Positions 38,301 through 47,850 of a stretch of DNA of 56,736 nt are shown one piece after another. Made by a program: the position numbers and the translations under genes. A model generated the notes under the pieces. That model was not told the DNA's origin, did no database searches, and saw only the letters and a list, made by a program, of their open reading frames with translations. The DNA is taken from positions 1 to 56,736 of the forward strand of contig NZ_JAGGKH010000023.1 in assembly GCF_017873565.1 (NCBI RefSeq), given 5' to 3'. The DNA is from Lederbergia galactosidilytica. GTDB taxonomy: Bacteria > Bacillota > Bacilli > Bacillales > Bacillaceae_C. Numbering within the stretch: position 1 is the first letter of the stretch; every line of letters begins with the position of its first letter.

Positions 38301-39020
38301 TTAGTTCAATTCCACTGAGTAGGTAAATTTGTCCCCCCTGGCAATTGTAGATGTATACTCTACAACCATTTCATCTTCATAAGTAAGTCTTTCGATTAAT
38401 AAACTTGGCTCATTTTCATTTATTTGCAATAAATCAGCCTCTTCCTTTGTCGTAGGCACTGCTCGAAATCGTTCACTTGCCTTCGTTAAACGGACTTGAT
38501 ATAAGTCACGAAAAATCGTATACATTGGTTGTTTCTTTAGTGACTCCACTTGTAAATCTGGGAACTTACTTACAGGGAGATAAGAAATTTCGTATAGCAT
38601 AGGTATATCATCTGCTAATCTTAAACGAGTAATTTTATATAATTGCTCTCCTTCTACAAGACCCATCTTGATTGCCAATTTACTTTCACAACCAATCCTT
38701 TCAAAGGCCAAAACTTTTGTTGAAGGAACTTTATTAATTTTCTTCATTTCCTCGGTAAAACTATAGAACTTAACCAAACTTTGATTAATAACTTTCGGGG
38801 AAACGAAAGTCCCTTTTCCATGCTGTTTGTATATATAATTTTCTTTTTCTAATTCCTGCATTGCTTGCCTTACGGTAGTACGACTGACATCGTACATCTC
38901 GCATAACTCCCGCTCTGATGGAAGGCGATCATGCTCTTTTAATTCGCCTGCATCTATCTTTCCCACAAGGATATCCATTAATTGATAATACAGGGGCAGC
39001 CGATTGTCTTTCTGCATCAT
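38301..39020 (-). CDS. GntR/UTRA-family transcriptional regulator of the aga cluster
   Basis: A 239-residue regulator. The N-terminal winged helix (about 8-75) contains RLPSERELCEMYDVSRTTVRQAM and the wing YIYKQHGKGTFV; the C-terminal UTRA effector domain spans about 95-238. NagR, DasR and AgaR-type regulators sense phosphorylated amino sugars. It is divergent in function but co-oriented with agaS, 60 bp upstream, and both have the same 16 bp element in front, which suggests autoregulation plus control of the operon. Confidence 0.9.
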   Translation of the reverse strand: MMQKDNRLPLYYQLMDILVGKIDAGELKEHDRLPSERELCEMYDVSRTTVRQAMQELEKENYIYKQHGKGTFVSPKVINQSLVKFYSFTEEMKKINKVPSTKVLAFERIGCESKLAIKMGLVEGEQLYKITRLRLADDIPMLYEISYLPVSKFPDLQVESLKKQPMYTIFRDLYQVRLTKASERFRAVPTTKEEADLLQINENEPSLLIERLTYEDEMVVEYTSTIARGDKFTYSVELN

Positions 39021-39045
39021 TTCTCTCCTTTATCCAACCACATCA

Positions 39046-39061
39046 TGTTGTCATTACCAGT
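39046..39061 (-). promoter_or_regulatory. Candidate GntR operator before its own gene
   Basis: Second exact copy of TGTTGTCATTACCAGT, 26-41 bp upstream of the GntR start, following a T/A-rich stretch that could hold a -10 region. This location would allow repression of the regulator by itself. Confidence 0.7.
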
Positions 39062-39205
39062 ATATTTATTTTATCATTATCTAAAAGGGAATGAAAGAGG
39101 AATCTTTGGAAATGTAATTATAAAGTTTCTTAAAGTTATAAAACTATGATTATCAAATTCTACGATTACTACTACTTTGTACTGAATTGTAGAATGATCT
39201 CCAAA

Positions 39206-39229
39206 GGGAGCGTTTTGGTGAAACGCCCC
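39206..39229 (-). terminator. Hairpin after PRK06851-type gene
   Basis: On the minus strand GGGGCGTTT and AAAACGCTCCC pair with one bulge, followed by TTTGG. It lies just after the stop at 39241. The T-run is weak. Confidence 0.5.
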
Positions 39230-39240
39230 ATTAATATTTT

Positions 39241-40329
39241 CTATATTGACAATGATTGTTCTACTTCATAATAGATATTGGCAATACGAGAATGATCGAA
39301 GTATTTTGAATACAAGTCTTCTAACTGTTCTAATACTGTCTGCGCCTCAGCTAAGTGTTTTTTTCCTAATTGCATTTGCTCTCGGTATTTCGCTTCAATA
39401 TGAGCAATTTCTTCCGCAAAGGTTTCATCAGTCCCCGGTGCCACAGTAAGTTCATACATATCAATGATGGAGTCTCCGGGACGATCTGGGAAATATTCAT
39501 GCGGAGAGGTACTATCAAAAACCGCCCAGCCTAGCTCACGGATTAACACCATATCAAGACTTTCCGGATCAAACCCACATTGATAAATCTCTAGATCATA
39601 CCCATGCTTTTCTGCCTCTGCAACAACTTTCTTTAATAATGTTGATTTTCCTGTTCCAGCTCTCCCTTTTAAGAAATATCTATTTTGCAACCCCTCCGTA
39701 ATATTGTCTACGAAATCCACAGCACCTACAGGAGTAGCAGCACCTAGGAAACGTCGCAATATCTTCGATTTTTTTGTTGTCACTTTATCCGTATCCGCAA
39801 ATAATTTAGCTAGAAGGGCTTCTGTTACTTGATCGGCCTGAGTGAAGTTCATTCTTCCAATATAAATGTCTTCCCAATCATCGTGTATCCGCAGAGCTTT
39901 CGCATATGCCTTGTAGGCTTCAGCATACTGTTCTTGTATTTTTCTTTGTAATGAATCCAATATCTGCTGATTTTCTCCAAGATTTGCTGTCCGATCTTCT
40001 TGTTCAAGGTCAAGAGTTTCCCATTGTGGCCCCACATATTCCTCACCAATGATCCGGGGCGGATCTGCATCAATAATCGCAAAGCCCTTTTCACGAATAA
40101 TAAATCCTTCAACTTGGTCAGGATGATTAGCTCTGTAAATAATTTCGATGAAGCATGCTTGATCTTTCCATTTATTTAACAGCTGTTCCATTATCTCTGA
40201 TTTTTCCCGTTGAGATCTTCCGGTTAATAATAAAACTCTTTCTATATCCGCTAAATTCGAATCATATAGACTGTAGAAACCCTTAGCTGTATTTCCTCCT
40301 GCAAAATATCGTAAAATATTTTCGCTCAT
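39241..40329 (-). CDS. PRK06851-type tandem P-loop ATPase
   Basis: About 362 residues from ATG 40329 (MSENILRYF); the extra 11 codons upstream are not supported. The protein is a duplication of two P-loop halves. The second half has an intact Walker A FLKGRAGTGKSTLLKK near residue 231, IYQCGFDPESLDM and FDSTSPHEYFP; the first half has the matching IDADPPRII but its P-loop is degraded to LLLTGRSQREKS. Family members are uncharacterised nucleotide-binding proteins common in Bacillus. It stands alone between the aga and murein-sugar clusters. Confidence 0.8.
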   Translation of the reverse strand: MSENILRYFAGGNTAKGFYSLYDSNLADIERVLLLTGRSQREKSEIMEQLLNKWKDQACFIEIIYRANHPDQVEGFIIREKGFAIIDADPPRIIGEEYVGPQWETLDLEQEDRTANLGENQQILDSLQRKIQEQYAEAYKAYAKALRIHDDWEDIYIGRMNFTQADQVTEALLAKLFADTDKVTTKKSKILRRFLGAATPVGAVDFVDNITEGLQNRYFLKGRAGTGKSTLLKKVVAEAEKHGYDLEIYQCGFDPESLDMVLIRELGWAVFDSTSPHEYFPDRPGDSIIDMYELTVAPGTDETFAEEIAHIEAKYREQMQLGKKHLAEAQTVLEQLEDLYSKYFDHSRIANIYYEVEQSLSI

Positions 40330-40606
40330 TTCATCATCTCCTATCCGATGAACTTCCTCCACACTAGCCTATGCGGTTAAATGTATTTCTGACATTCATC
40401 TTAAAACTTTCTCCATTAACAACAAAGGATTGGGAAGTAATAGGCAGTATGGCAAGTAAGGAATTAGAGCTATGTATATGAAATTTTGGTAAAGGTATGA
40501 AACAAAAGTGAGAGTCTGGACATTGAATTACGAAATGGATAAGCGAAAGTTCCTAGATCTCCCCTATAGTTTACTTTCCGATTTGTCTTGGCTCATAGAC
40601 CACTTT

Positions 40607-40905
40607 TCAACTCGATTTTGAGGACATAGACCCCTCCTATGAACTCTGTTTCCGCCGGTTCACTCGATTTCGGGAACATAGGCCCCTTCTTTGAACTCTG
40701 TTTCCGCCGGTTCACTCGATTTCGGGAACATAGACCCCTTCTTTGAACACTGTTTCCGCCGGTTCACTCGATTTCGGGAACATAGACCCCTTCTTTGAAC
40801 TCTGTTTCCGCCGGTTCACTTGATTTGGGGGACATAGGCCCCTTCTTTGAACACTGTTTCCGCCGGTTCACTTGATTTGGGGGATAGAGCCTTCCTATGA
40901 GCCTC
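40607..40905. repeat. 52 bp tandem repeat, about six units
   Basis: Unit TTCACTCGATTTCGGGAACA followed by TAGACCCCTTCTTTGAACTC and TGTTTCCGCCGG, 52 bp. The central three or four units are almost identical and the outer ones are diverged. 52 is not a multiple of three and stops occur in all frames, so it is non-coding. Confidence 0.9.
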
Positions 40906-41140
40906 TTTCCCTAGAAAAGCCAAATTTTGTATGTTTTTCCCATAACAAAATACATGTGCCTTAATAAACAAATAACTTTAGATCAACAAGGGATCTATTC
41001 CTTCCTCATGGCTTCAGAGGTTACAGAAGAACACGGCTAAGAGCGTGCCATCCTAACACAATGCCGATGAATTCATTCCTGAACATATTTGAAATTAGTC
41101 GCTGGATTTATCTTTAGCAAAGGTTATTATTATCACGCAA

Positions 41141-41175
41141 AAAAAGACGGCATTGTGCTCCCCAATGTCGTCTTT
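41141..41175 (-). terminator. Terminator of the murein-sugar operon
   Basis: On the minus strand AAAGACGACATTG pairs with CAATGCCGTCTTT (13 bp, one G-T type mismatch), then a run of seven T. It lies 14 bp after the murR stop and closes the long operon. Confidence 0.9.
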
Positions 41176-41188
41176 CTACTTAATCATC

Positions 41189-42067
41189 TCATTTTCGTGA
41201 ACGGGAAGATTGGCTTTTTTGGATAAAGTGAATTGCCTCTCTCGTTTCATCTATTGAAGTAATTGCTTGTTCATATTGCTGAGAAGCTACACACATAAAC
41301 AGGATATCGATTGCATGAAGTTGTGCAATTCTAGAAGAGGTTGCCCCACTGCGGAAAGTTGGTTCCTTTGTCGCTGAAATATATAAACGTATATCCGCCT
41401 GTTCTGAGACGATCGATGAGCCATATTTTGTTAGGCTAATCGTAGTGGCTCCCTGTTTATTAGCTAGTTCTAAAATTTTTGCTACTTCATACGTATTTCC
41501 AGAGAACGAAATTCCGACTACTACGTCATGTTTCTTAGCATTCGCTACAGACGTCGCTGCCATGTGGACATCATTGAAAGCTGTCGCATTTTTATTGATT
41601 CTGAGAAATTTTTGTTGAGCATCTTCCGCACTAATATAAGATGCCCCTACTCCAAAAAAGTGAACCGTTGGCGCTTTCTCAATCACCTTAATTGCTTTTG
41701 ATAACTCATCTGCACTTAATAATTCTGCTGTTTCCTTTAATGTTTGGATACTATTCGCCGTCATCTTTTCAATAATAGAGTACTTCGATTCGTTCGGTTC
41801 AATATCCCGAATCTCATTAGAGGGCTCCTTTTGCAAATCTCCTGCAATTCGTAGTTTTAATTCCTGCAACCCTTTTAAATCAAGAGATTTACATAATCGG
41901 ATGACTGCCGCACTGCTTGTTGAACTTCTTTTACCTAATTCACTCGCTGTTAATGAAATAGACTCCCTAGGATTTTCCAACATATATGAAGCAATTTTTC
42001 TTTCTGATGGGGGCAATTTTGGAAGCATTTCAGAAAGCATGACTAATCCACCTGTTGCATATGACAT
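41189..42067 (-). CDS. murR: MurR/RpiR-family regulator
   Basis: About 292 residues from ATG 42067; a downstream ATG at 42040 has a stronger AGGTGG site and may be the true start. An N-terminal HTH_6 domain (about 1-75; LTASELGKRSSTSSAAVIRLCKSL) precedes a SIS domain (about 120-250; HFFGVGASY, GISFSGNTYEVA). SIS residues bind phosphosugars; MurR senses MurNAc-6-phosphate. It is last in the operon with murQ, anmK and namZ, and 12 nt after the GNAT gene. The assignment as MurR rather than another RpiR protein rests on that context. Confidence 0.85.
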   Translation of the reverse strand: MSYATGGLVMLSEMLPKLPPSERKIASYMLENPRESISLTASELGKRSSTSSAAVIRLCKSLDLKGLQELKLRIAGDLQKEPSNEIRDIEPNESKYSIIEKMTANSIQTLKETAELLSADELSKAIKVIEKAPTVHFFGVGASYISAEDAQQKFLRINKNATAFNDVHMAATSVANAKKHDVVVGISFSGNTYEVAKILELANKQGATTISLTKYGSSIVSEQADIRLYISATKEPTFRSGATSSRIAQLHAIDILFMCVASQQYEQAITSIDETREAIHFIQKSQSSRSRK

Positions 42068-42078
42068 AGAATTCAATC

Positions 42079-43029
42079 CTAACTCAATGTTTTTTTCATT
42101 ACATGGAACTGCCGAGTCACGGAAAAACCAGTTTTTTTATATAAATAGCCTGCAGCTGTTTTTTCACCTGTCCATAAAAACCATGCACCATGCAATCCTT
42201 CAGAGCGCATACTTTGCAGAGCTTCGTGTAATAGAATTTTCCCTAAACCTTTTCCTTGCTGATCTGGTGCAACGCCGAAGGGGCCAAATCTTTCTGGAAT
42301 CCCTTCATAACCGCCATATATACAAAATCCTACCACTTTCCTTTCTTTTCTTGCAACTATAATCCTTTCCATTGGCAAACCTTGTAAAACACCTTCCCGT
42401 ATTGCTCTTCCCCAATCAGGATTAAATACTTGATTTGCAAATTGAATCACTTCATATAAATCTCCATCTGCCGCCTGAGAAAAAGTATAATTCTCCTTTA
42501 GCCGCTTTTGTCTTAATTTTCGAACCTCTTGAGGATATTCATAGTTAACCAAATTTCGGTCCATTGCAACTGGAGAATATAGTTGCTCAAATCCTTGTTT
42601 TTGCAAAAATTTAAAGGCTGTAGGATAAGCTTTCTCATCAATTCCAGGCAAAATATAGTTGGGTGCATATGAGGCAAAATAGATATTTTTCCGACTTGCA
42701 GAGTGAAAAAATGTTATCACTTCTTCTAGTAACCTTGTTCCTATCCCTTGATTATGGAATTCAGGATGAACAAAGAAAAAAGGAATCCAGCCATTATCCT
42801 CTTCCAAATCTGTTCCATACATAGGTAGCAATCTCCTTATCCCATAGGCACAACCAATCATTTGCTCATTTTCGAAGACTAGACGCAAACCCTTTGGGTC
42901 AAAATTGGCGTCTAGGAGAACAAGCTGGCGGAACCTTTTGGCTGTAATCGGGTCTTTAGTTAAACTTTGATTCCATAGATCAACTAAATTCTCCTCATCC
43001 CCTGCTTCATAATGACGATACTGGAACAT
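42079..43029 (-). CDS. Tandem GNAT acetyltransferase 1
   Basis: A 316-residue protein with two GNAT domains. The first (about 1-155) has HPEFHNQGIGTRLLEE for acetyl-CoA binding; the second (about 175-315) has GVAPDQQGKGLGKILLHEAL. An APNYILPGI segment follows the first domain, similar to DPWHYFPGIP in the second GNAT protein of this operon, so the two are paralogs. Tandem GNATs include mycothiol synthase (MshD). In a muro-sugar operon with a deacetylase, an amino sugar or peptide amine is the likely acceptor; this is inference. Confidence 0.8.
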   Translation of the reverse strand: MFQYRHYEAGDEENLVDLWNQSLTKDPITAKRFRQLVLLDANFDPKGLRLVFENEQMIGCAYGIRRLLPMYGTDLEEDNGWIPFFFVHPEFHNQGIGTRLLEEVITFFHSASRKNIYFASYAPNYILPGIDEKAYPTAFKFLQKQGFEQLYSPVAMDRNLVNYEYPQEVRKLRQKRLKENYTFSQAADGDLYEVIQFANQVFNPDWGRAIREGVLQGLPMERIIVARKERKVVGFCIYGGYEGIPERFGPFGVAPDQQGKGLGKILLHEALQSMRSEGLHGAWFLWTGEKTAAGYLYKKTGFSVTRQFHVMKKTLS

Positions 43030-43059
43030 ATTTTATCCCCCTTCTACTCCCATTTTCCG

Positions 43060-44205
43060 CTAATATAATAGATATGGTCCTCGCTGCTTTGCAAATTGTT
43101 CAAGCTGTTTCTGACAATCTTCTAAAAAGATTTGCGACTTCCCCTTTAAAATAATTTCGCGTAATGTACTGCTACCTGCGAGTAAATCGAAAAAGTATTT
43201 CCCTGTTTCGTTCTGGTTAAAGCGAAAATTATTTGGATACATTTCTGCTATTAACTCTAAGACGGTCAAACCCGTTTGGAAGGATTGGAACTGATGACGA
43301 TCGACAATATGTAATTGCACTCCTTCACACACCTCGCCTTTATATTTCTGGATATTGGGCCTATAAGAAATCGGGCGAGCTAAAACACCAGGTAACTTTT
43401 TATCATTAAATGTTCTAGCAAAGTGGTAGCCATCCATAAAAGGAGCCCCTATATATTCAAATGGTTTTGTTGTTCCCCTTCCTTCCGAAATATTTGTCCC
43501 CTCGATTAAACAAGTTCCAGGATATAAGATCGTCATATCGACACCTGTCGTATTTGGCGAAGATGGCACCCAAAATAAGTCCGTTTCATCATAATATAAA
43601 GAGCGATCCCAGCCCTCCATTTGAATCACCGTCAAATTACAATGAATCCCCATTTCATAATTAAAGAATTGGGCCAGTTCCCCTACTGTCATGCCATGGC
43701 GATTTGGGATAGGATATAAGCCAACAAAAGAACGAATATCTTGTTCTATTAGATTCCCTTCCATTGGGATACCTGAAATCGGGTTAGGACGATCCAGAAC
43801 AACAAATTGCTTGCCATATTCTGCACACGCTTCCATCGCATAAGCCATTGAATAAATGTATGTAAAATATCTCGAACCAATATCTTGTAGATCAAATACG
43901 ATAGTGTCCACGGAATCTAACATTTCCTTAGTCGGCTTCTTTGTTTCTCCATATAAACTAAATACGGGTATACCCGTATAGGGGTCAATCGAGGATGCAA
44001 CCTCTTCACCTTCTTTCGCATCACCGCGAATTCCGTGTTCAGGTCCATATAATGCGGTTAATTCAATCCCATCATGCTCATGAAATAAATCGATTGCAGG
44101 TATAAGTCTTCCATTTACCCCTGTTAAATTAGTTAGTAGTCCAATTCTCTTCCCCACAAATGTTTGATAATCTTTTTCCAAAAAAAGATCTAATCCGATC
44201 TTCAT
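43060..44205 (-). CDS. namZ: Exo-beta-N-acetylmuramidase NamZ (DUF1343, GH171)
   Basis: A 381-residue protein matching DUF1343/NamZ across its length. Characteristic segments are IGLLTNLTGVN (near 21), ALYGPEHGIRG (near 52), FDLQDIGSRYFTYIYSM (near 104), LDRPNPISG (near 137) and EGTNISEGRGTTKPFE near 235. NamZ removes non-reducing terminal MurNAc from peptidoglycan fragments. B. subtilis NamZ is secreted, but the present protein begins MKIGLDLFLEKD with no signal peptide, so it should work in the cytoplasm on imported saccharides. It is in the operon with murQ and murR. Confidence 0.9.
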   Translation of the reverse strand: MKIGLDLFLEKDYQTFVGKRIGLLTNLTGVNGRLIPAIDLFHEHDGIELTALYGPEHGIRGDAKEGEEVASSIDPYTGIPVFSLYGETKKPTKEMLDSVDTIVFDLQDIGSRYFTYIYSMAYAMEACAEYGKQFVVLDRPNPISGIPMEGNLIEQDIRSFVGLYPIPNRHGMTVGELAQFFNYEMGIHCNLTVIQMEGWDRSLYYDETDLFWVPSSPNTTGVDMTILYPGTCLIEGTNISEGRGTTKPFEYIGAPFMDGYHFARTFNDKKLPGVLARPISYRPNIQKYKGEVCEGVQLHIVDRHQFQSFQTGLTVLELIAEMYPNNFRFNQNETGKYFFDLLAGSSTLREIILKGKSQIFLEDCQKQLEQFAKQRGPYLLY

Positions 44206-44243
44206 TTTTTCACCTCTCTCATTTACTAAACCTTTTTGCGGCT

Positions 44244-44372
44244 ATTCAAAAACGAGGGTAAACTGGACGAAGTTAGCTGAAGTACAGCCAGCAATTCCAA
44301 GGCTAACCCCCAAAACATCTCTATGCTTAGTCAACTTCCTCTTCATAATACATCATGTTCACCAGACTTTTT
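44244..44372. repeat. Decayed MITE-like repeat
   Basis: The ends TTCAAAAACGAGGGTAAACTGG and (reverse strand) GTTCAAAAAGTC resemble the terminal repeats of the 9999-10369 element, and GAAGTTAGCTGAAGTAC resembles its AAGTCGGCTAAAAGCGC block. It separates the PIG-L gene from namZ. Confidence 0.45.
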
Positions 44373-44388
44373 GAACGTCTCTATCTCC

Positions 44389-45090
44389 TTACAATTCATA
44401 ACCAGGAATATAGGCTCCTTTACGTACATTGCTACCAGTTGGGAACTTTAAGGTTTGGGCATATTTTGTACGATTCACACAGCCTCTTACAGTTCCTAAT
44501 GCTTCATAATAATCGTAATAGCGAAAAGAAGAAGAATTCATAATGAACCAATAATGGGATAGAGCTTCCAAGTAGGTAGCAAACTCTTCAGATACATCTA
44601 CATATATATCTGGAACATACCCCTCCATATCCTCCCAATTTTCACTATGGTAAATCCCATAATAATGAGGTGGTAACCCTTCCAGATCGAATCCAGGTAA
44701 ACCTGCCTTTAATTGAGCGGCCTGCACAATTTTACAGCATAGGGCATGATCAGAGTGGATACTATTTTCCCAATGAGTAATCACAACATTTGGTTTAATT
44801 CTCCTTAGCAGAGTGGCAACTCTTGTTATAATCTCATCATCAAAGACAAGTTCAGCATCTTTATAATCTAAAGTGATTGTCTCGACTCCGAGCACCTCCG
44901 CCACCTTCTCAGATTCGGCTATTTTTTGCTTGCGGTAATCCTCCACTGATATATGCGGAGGATTCCCTTTCTCCCCTGCTGTTAGATGAACAAATGTCAC
45001 TTCATGCCCAGCCTTGGCATACTTATGAGCAATGGCACCTGCTTGAATTTCTGCATCTCCGCAATGAGCTCCAACTACAGCTAGTTTCAT
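44389..45090 (-). CDS. PIG-L family deacetylase with altered active site
   Basis: About 233 residues from ATG 45090 (GGAGGAG upstream). The PIG-L/LmbE fold is clear: AVVGAHCGDAEIQAGA at the N-terminus, LTAGEKGNPP, THWENSIHSDH with the zinc His near residue 125, and a C-terminal HYWF segment. The usual AHPDD motif reads AHCGD, so zinc ligands His9 and Asp12 remain but the catalytic Asp is Gly11. BshB2 in this same window keeps HPDD. It may be a reduced-activity or repurposed enzyme of muro-sugars. It follows the DUF624 gene. Confidence 0.82.
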   Translation of the reverse strand: MKLAVVGAHCGDAEIQAGAIAHKYAKAGHEVTFVHLTAGEKGNPPHISVEDYRKQKIAESEKVAEVLGVETITLDYKDAELVFDDEIITRVATLLRRIKPNVVITHWENSIHSDHALCCKIVQAAQLKAGLPGFDLEGLPPHYYGIYHSENWEDMEGYVPDIYVDVSEEFATYLEALSHYWFIMNSSSFRYYDYYEALGTVRGCVNRTKYAQTLKFPTGSNVRKGAYIPGYEL

Positions 45091-45113
45091 CAAAACTCCT
45101 CCTATCGAATTCT

Positions 45114-45806
45114 TTATTGTTCATTAATCAAAATGGGATGCTTCTCAGATTGCTCGTTTTTCTGTTGATGATGTAATTGAAGATTGTTCGTTGCATTTAA
45201 AACAAAGACAGCTAACATTCCAATATATAGTAGAAAGAAGCCAATCACTGTTAATGATAATAATGCTGTTACAGAAAGGATTTGGATAAATAAACCGATC
45301 GTATATCCCTTGTGTTGCATGAAATGCTTGATTGATTGATTCATAGCGGCAAAGGTACCCAAATCCTTGATCACAAGGAATGGAATGGCATACACTTGGG
45401 TAGCTAGAAATGTTAAGCAGAAATAGGTTTGAAAGGTAGCAAAGATAAAAATAAAGTAACTATCATTGATTTTTAAATAATACCACCATTCAGATATAGG
45501 AATGAGTACAGCAAGTAGGAAAAAGACACTTAACAATAACGCCCTTTTATAATAGCGAAAGAAAAAGCGGACAAACAAGGCAAGGGATGCCTTGTTTTTT
45601 GATAATAAGTGATGAATGACGGCATAAACGGCAACTGTAACCGGTATAAAGGTAAGGGCAAAAAAGATTAAAGCTAAATGATATGGAAGAATAAAAAGAA
45701 CTGGAACAAGGAATAAAGACCAACCTACACTAACACCCATGACCGTTAAAATATTAATGAAAATTTGATGTCCTGTTTTTTTTAGTAGTTTACTAATTGA
45801 TAACAT
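45114..45806 (-). CDS. DUF624 (YesL-like) membrane protein
   Basis: About 230 residues from ATG 45806, which has AAGGGGGAT upstream; the longer frame overlaps the ATPase gene. It has five or six hydrophobic segments (about 20-45, 50-72, 95-120, 130-155, 180-205). DUF624/YesL proteins are small membrane partners encoded with bacterial ABC sugar importers; their function is unknown. Here it lies directly after the MsmX-type ATPase. Confidence 0.8.
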   Translation of the reverse strand: MLSISKLLKKTGHQIFINILTVMGVSVGWSLFLVPVLFILPYHLALIFFALTFIPVTVAVYAVIHHLLSKNKASLALFVRFFFRYYKRALLLSVFFLLAVLIPISEWWYYLKINDSYFIFIFATFQTYFCLTFLATQVYAIPFLVIKDLGTFAAMNQSIKHFMQHKGYTIGLFIQILSVTALLSLTVIGFFLLYIGMLAVFVLNATNNLQLHHQQKNEQSEKHPILINEQ

Positions 45807-45828
45807 GGAGATCCCCCTTCCTAGATTA

Positions 45829-46929
45829 TTAAATCCTTTGCTGTGTTTCCGGATCAAATAACTGCATTTTCTTTAAGTTAAAATATAAATCTACTTGGGT
45901 AAGTGGTTTATATTTTGCATCTGCACTTACTCTGCCAGTTAATTGATCATTACCAATATCAAAATAGATTAGCAATTCTGCGCCTAAATGTTCCACTACT
46001 TTTAAATTCGCTTTGATGACATTCTCAGTCGGTACAGATGGCATAAGTTGTGTCGATAAGATATCCTCTGGACGAATACCCATGATCACTTCTTTCCCAT
46101 CGTACTTCTTGTAACCTACTAATTTCCCCTTAGGTACGGTAAATGTATGTGTAGCTGTATGGAGTTGATTCCCCTCTAAACGTGCCTTCGCAAAGTTCAT
46201 CGGCGGTGATCCGATAAATCCAGCCACGAACATATTATTAGGATTTTCATATAACTCCTCTGGTGTGGCAATTTGTTGAATTTTTCCGGCATTCATGACA
46301 ACAATCCTTTGTCCCAGTGTCATAGCCTCTACCTGATCGTGAGTAACGTAAATAATCGTCGCGCCTAATCGTTTATGCAATTCTGATAGCTCTACTCTCA
46401 TCTGCACACGCAGTTTCGCATCGAGATTACTAAGAGGTTCGTCAAACAGGAATACACTTGGATTTCTTACAATGGCCCGCCCCACTGCAATTCTTTGTTT
46501 CTGTCCACCACTTAATTCTCGCGGCTTCCGATCTAATAAATTCTCAATACTTAAGATGGAGGCAGCTTCTGTAATTTTCTTTTCTATTTCTGCCTTCGGG
46601 GTTTTTAAATTTTTCAAACCGAATGCTAAATTTTCTCTGATCGTCATATGTGGATAAAGGGCGTAATCTTGGAATACCATGGCTATATCTCGATCCTTTG
46701 GATGGACTTTATTCACTAAACGATCTCCTATATATATATCACCGCTTGTTTGACGCTCCAGACCAGCAACCATCCGAAGGGAAGTTGTTTTCCCACATCC
46801 AGACGGCCCGACAAATACTAAAAATTCCTTATCATGTACGACAAAATTGGCATCATTGACCGCCAATACCTTTCCCTTATTCGCATCTTCAAATTCTTTT
46901 ACGATATTCTCAAATTTCACTTCAGCCAT
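45829..46929 (-). CDS. Sugar ABC transporter ATPase (MsmX/UgpC type)
   Basis: A 366-residue ATPase of the CUT1 class. Walker A is GPSGCGKTT (near 39), the signature [15 protein letters not shown], Walker [13 protein letters not shown] and the switch His in VTHDQVEAM. The C-terminal TOBE/OB regulatory domain (about 240-366) includes GIRPEDI. In B. subtilis one MsmX serves many importers; here a dedicated copy is within the operon with its two permeases and binding protein. Confidence 0.93.
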   Translation of the reverse strand: MAEVKFENIVKEFEDANKGKVLAVNDANFVVHDKEFLVFVGPSGCGKTTSLRMVAGLERQTSGDIYIGDRLVNKVHPKDRDIAMVFQDYALYPHMTIRENLAFGLKNLKTPKAEIEKKITEAASILSIENLLDRKPRELSGGQKQRIAVGRAIVRNPSVFLFDEPLSNLDAKLRVQMRVELSELHKRLGATIIYVTHDQVEAMTLGQRIVVMNAGKIQQIATPEELYENPNNMFVAGFIGSPPMNFAKARLEGNQLHTATHTFTVPKGKLVGYKKYDGKEVIMGIRPEDILSTQLMPSVPTENVIKANLKVVEHLGAELLIYFDIGNDQLTGRVSADAKYKPLTQVDLYFNLKKMQLFDPETQQRI

Positions 46930-46942
46930 TATTTTGCCCCTC

Positions 46943-47839
46943 CTAACCTTTCACAGCTCCAATTGTAATTCCCTGTAAGAAATATTTCTGTAATGCTAAG
47001 AAAACAATAATCATGGGTACGGCACTGCATACTGCGCCAGCCATCATCGCTCCATAATCTTGCAAGTTTTCAAAACGAAAACTCGTCAAACCAACCTGAA
47101 GCGTTCTCATACTATTTGTGTTCGTAATTAAAAATGGCCAAAAAAAGTTGTTCCAATGAGCCACAAAGGTAAAAATCCCTAAAACGGCCAGACCTGGCTT
47201 AGAAATTGGTAAAATAATTTTCCAAAAAATTCCAAATTCACTACAGGCATCAATTCTGCCTGCATCAATTAAAGAGCTAGGCAAAGAACCCATGAATTGT
47301 CTCATTAGGAAGATACTACCAACTGCCACCATTCCAGGTACAATAATGCCAAAATAAGTGTTCTCCATTTGGAAACTATCGACAACTAAAATATATAGTG
47401 GTATAAGCGTAACTTGCCCCGGGATCATCATCGATGATAATAAAACCCAAAAGATAGCATTTCTTCCTGGAAAGCGTAGCTTTGAAAAGGCGTAACCTGC
47501 TAATGATGCAAAGAATACATTAATCACTGTACTGACCGTGGCAATAATCGTACTATTTAAAAACCAACGTCCTAGACCACCAACCTGAAAAATCCGCTTA
47601 TATGCATCCAAGGTTGGATTTTTAGGAATAAGTTCAGGTGGTACCGATGTAATAGCCGATGAATCCTTAAATGAGGAAGAAATCATCCATAGCAATGGCA
47701 CAAAGGTAAACACAGCCCACAAAACAAGTAATAGATAGACGATCGTAAGGCCAATACGCTTCCAAATCTTTCTTTGCAAATCCTTTTTTTCGTCTAATCT
47801 TACTTGATATTGGGATTCAGTTGCGGATTTTAGCTCCAT
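46943..47839 (-). CDS. Sugar ABC permease, inner subunit (UgpE/MalG type)
   Basis: A 298-residue CUT1 permease with six membrane helices and an EAA-like loop [26 protein letters not shown] near residue 195. It ends with TIGAVKG, the typical GAVKG C-terminus of MalG-type subunits. AGGGGGGAT precedes the ATG. It is translated between the partner permease and ATPase, completing a sugar importer whose substrate, from context, is a muro-saccharide. Confidence 0.92.
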   Translation of the reverse strand: MELKSATESQYQVRLDEKKDLQRKIWKRIGLTIVYLLLVLWAVFTFVPLLWMISSSFKDSSAITSVPPELIPKNPTLDAYKRIFQVGGLGRWFLNSTIIATVSTVINVFFASLAGYAFSKLRFPGRNAIFWVLLSSMMIPGQVTLIPLYILVVDSFQMENTYFGIIVPGMVAVGSIFLMRQFMGSLPSSLIDAGRIDACSEFGIFWKIILPISKPGLAVLGIFTFVAHWNNFFWPFLITNTNSMRTLQVGLTSFRFENLQDYGAMMAGAVCSAVPMIIVFLALQKYFLQGITIGAVKG

Positions 47840-47850
47840 CTTTATCCCCC

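Larger units (their letters stand above)
40330..41188. other. 860 bp gene-free gap with tandem repeats
   Basis: 40330-40600 is AT-rich leader with no clear feature. 40607-40905 is a 52 bp tandem repeat. Around 41025-41050, GAACACGGCTAAGAGCG recalls family-B interspersed repeats but the rest has decayed. The murR terminator sits at the right edge. No gene is seen. Confidence 0.65.

Noticed and set aside
40607-40905. CRISPR array
   Set aside because: Units are direct, contiguous 52 bp repeats without distinct spacers, and no cas genes are nearby.
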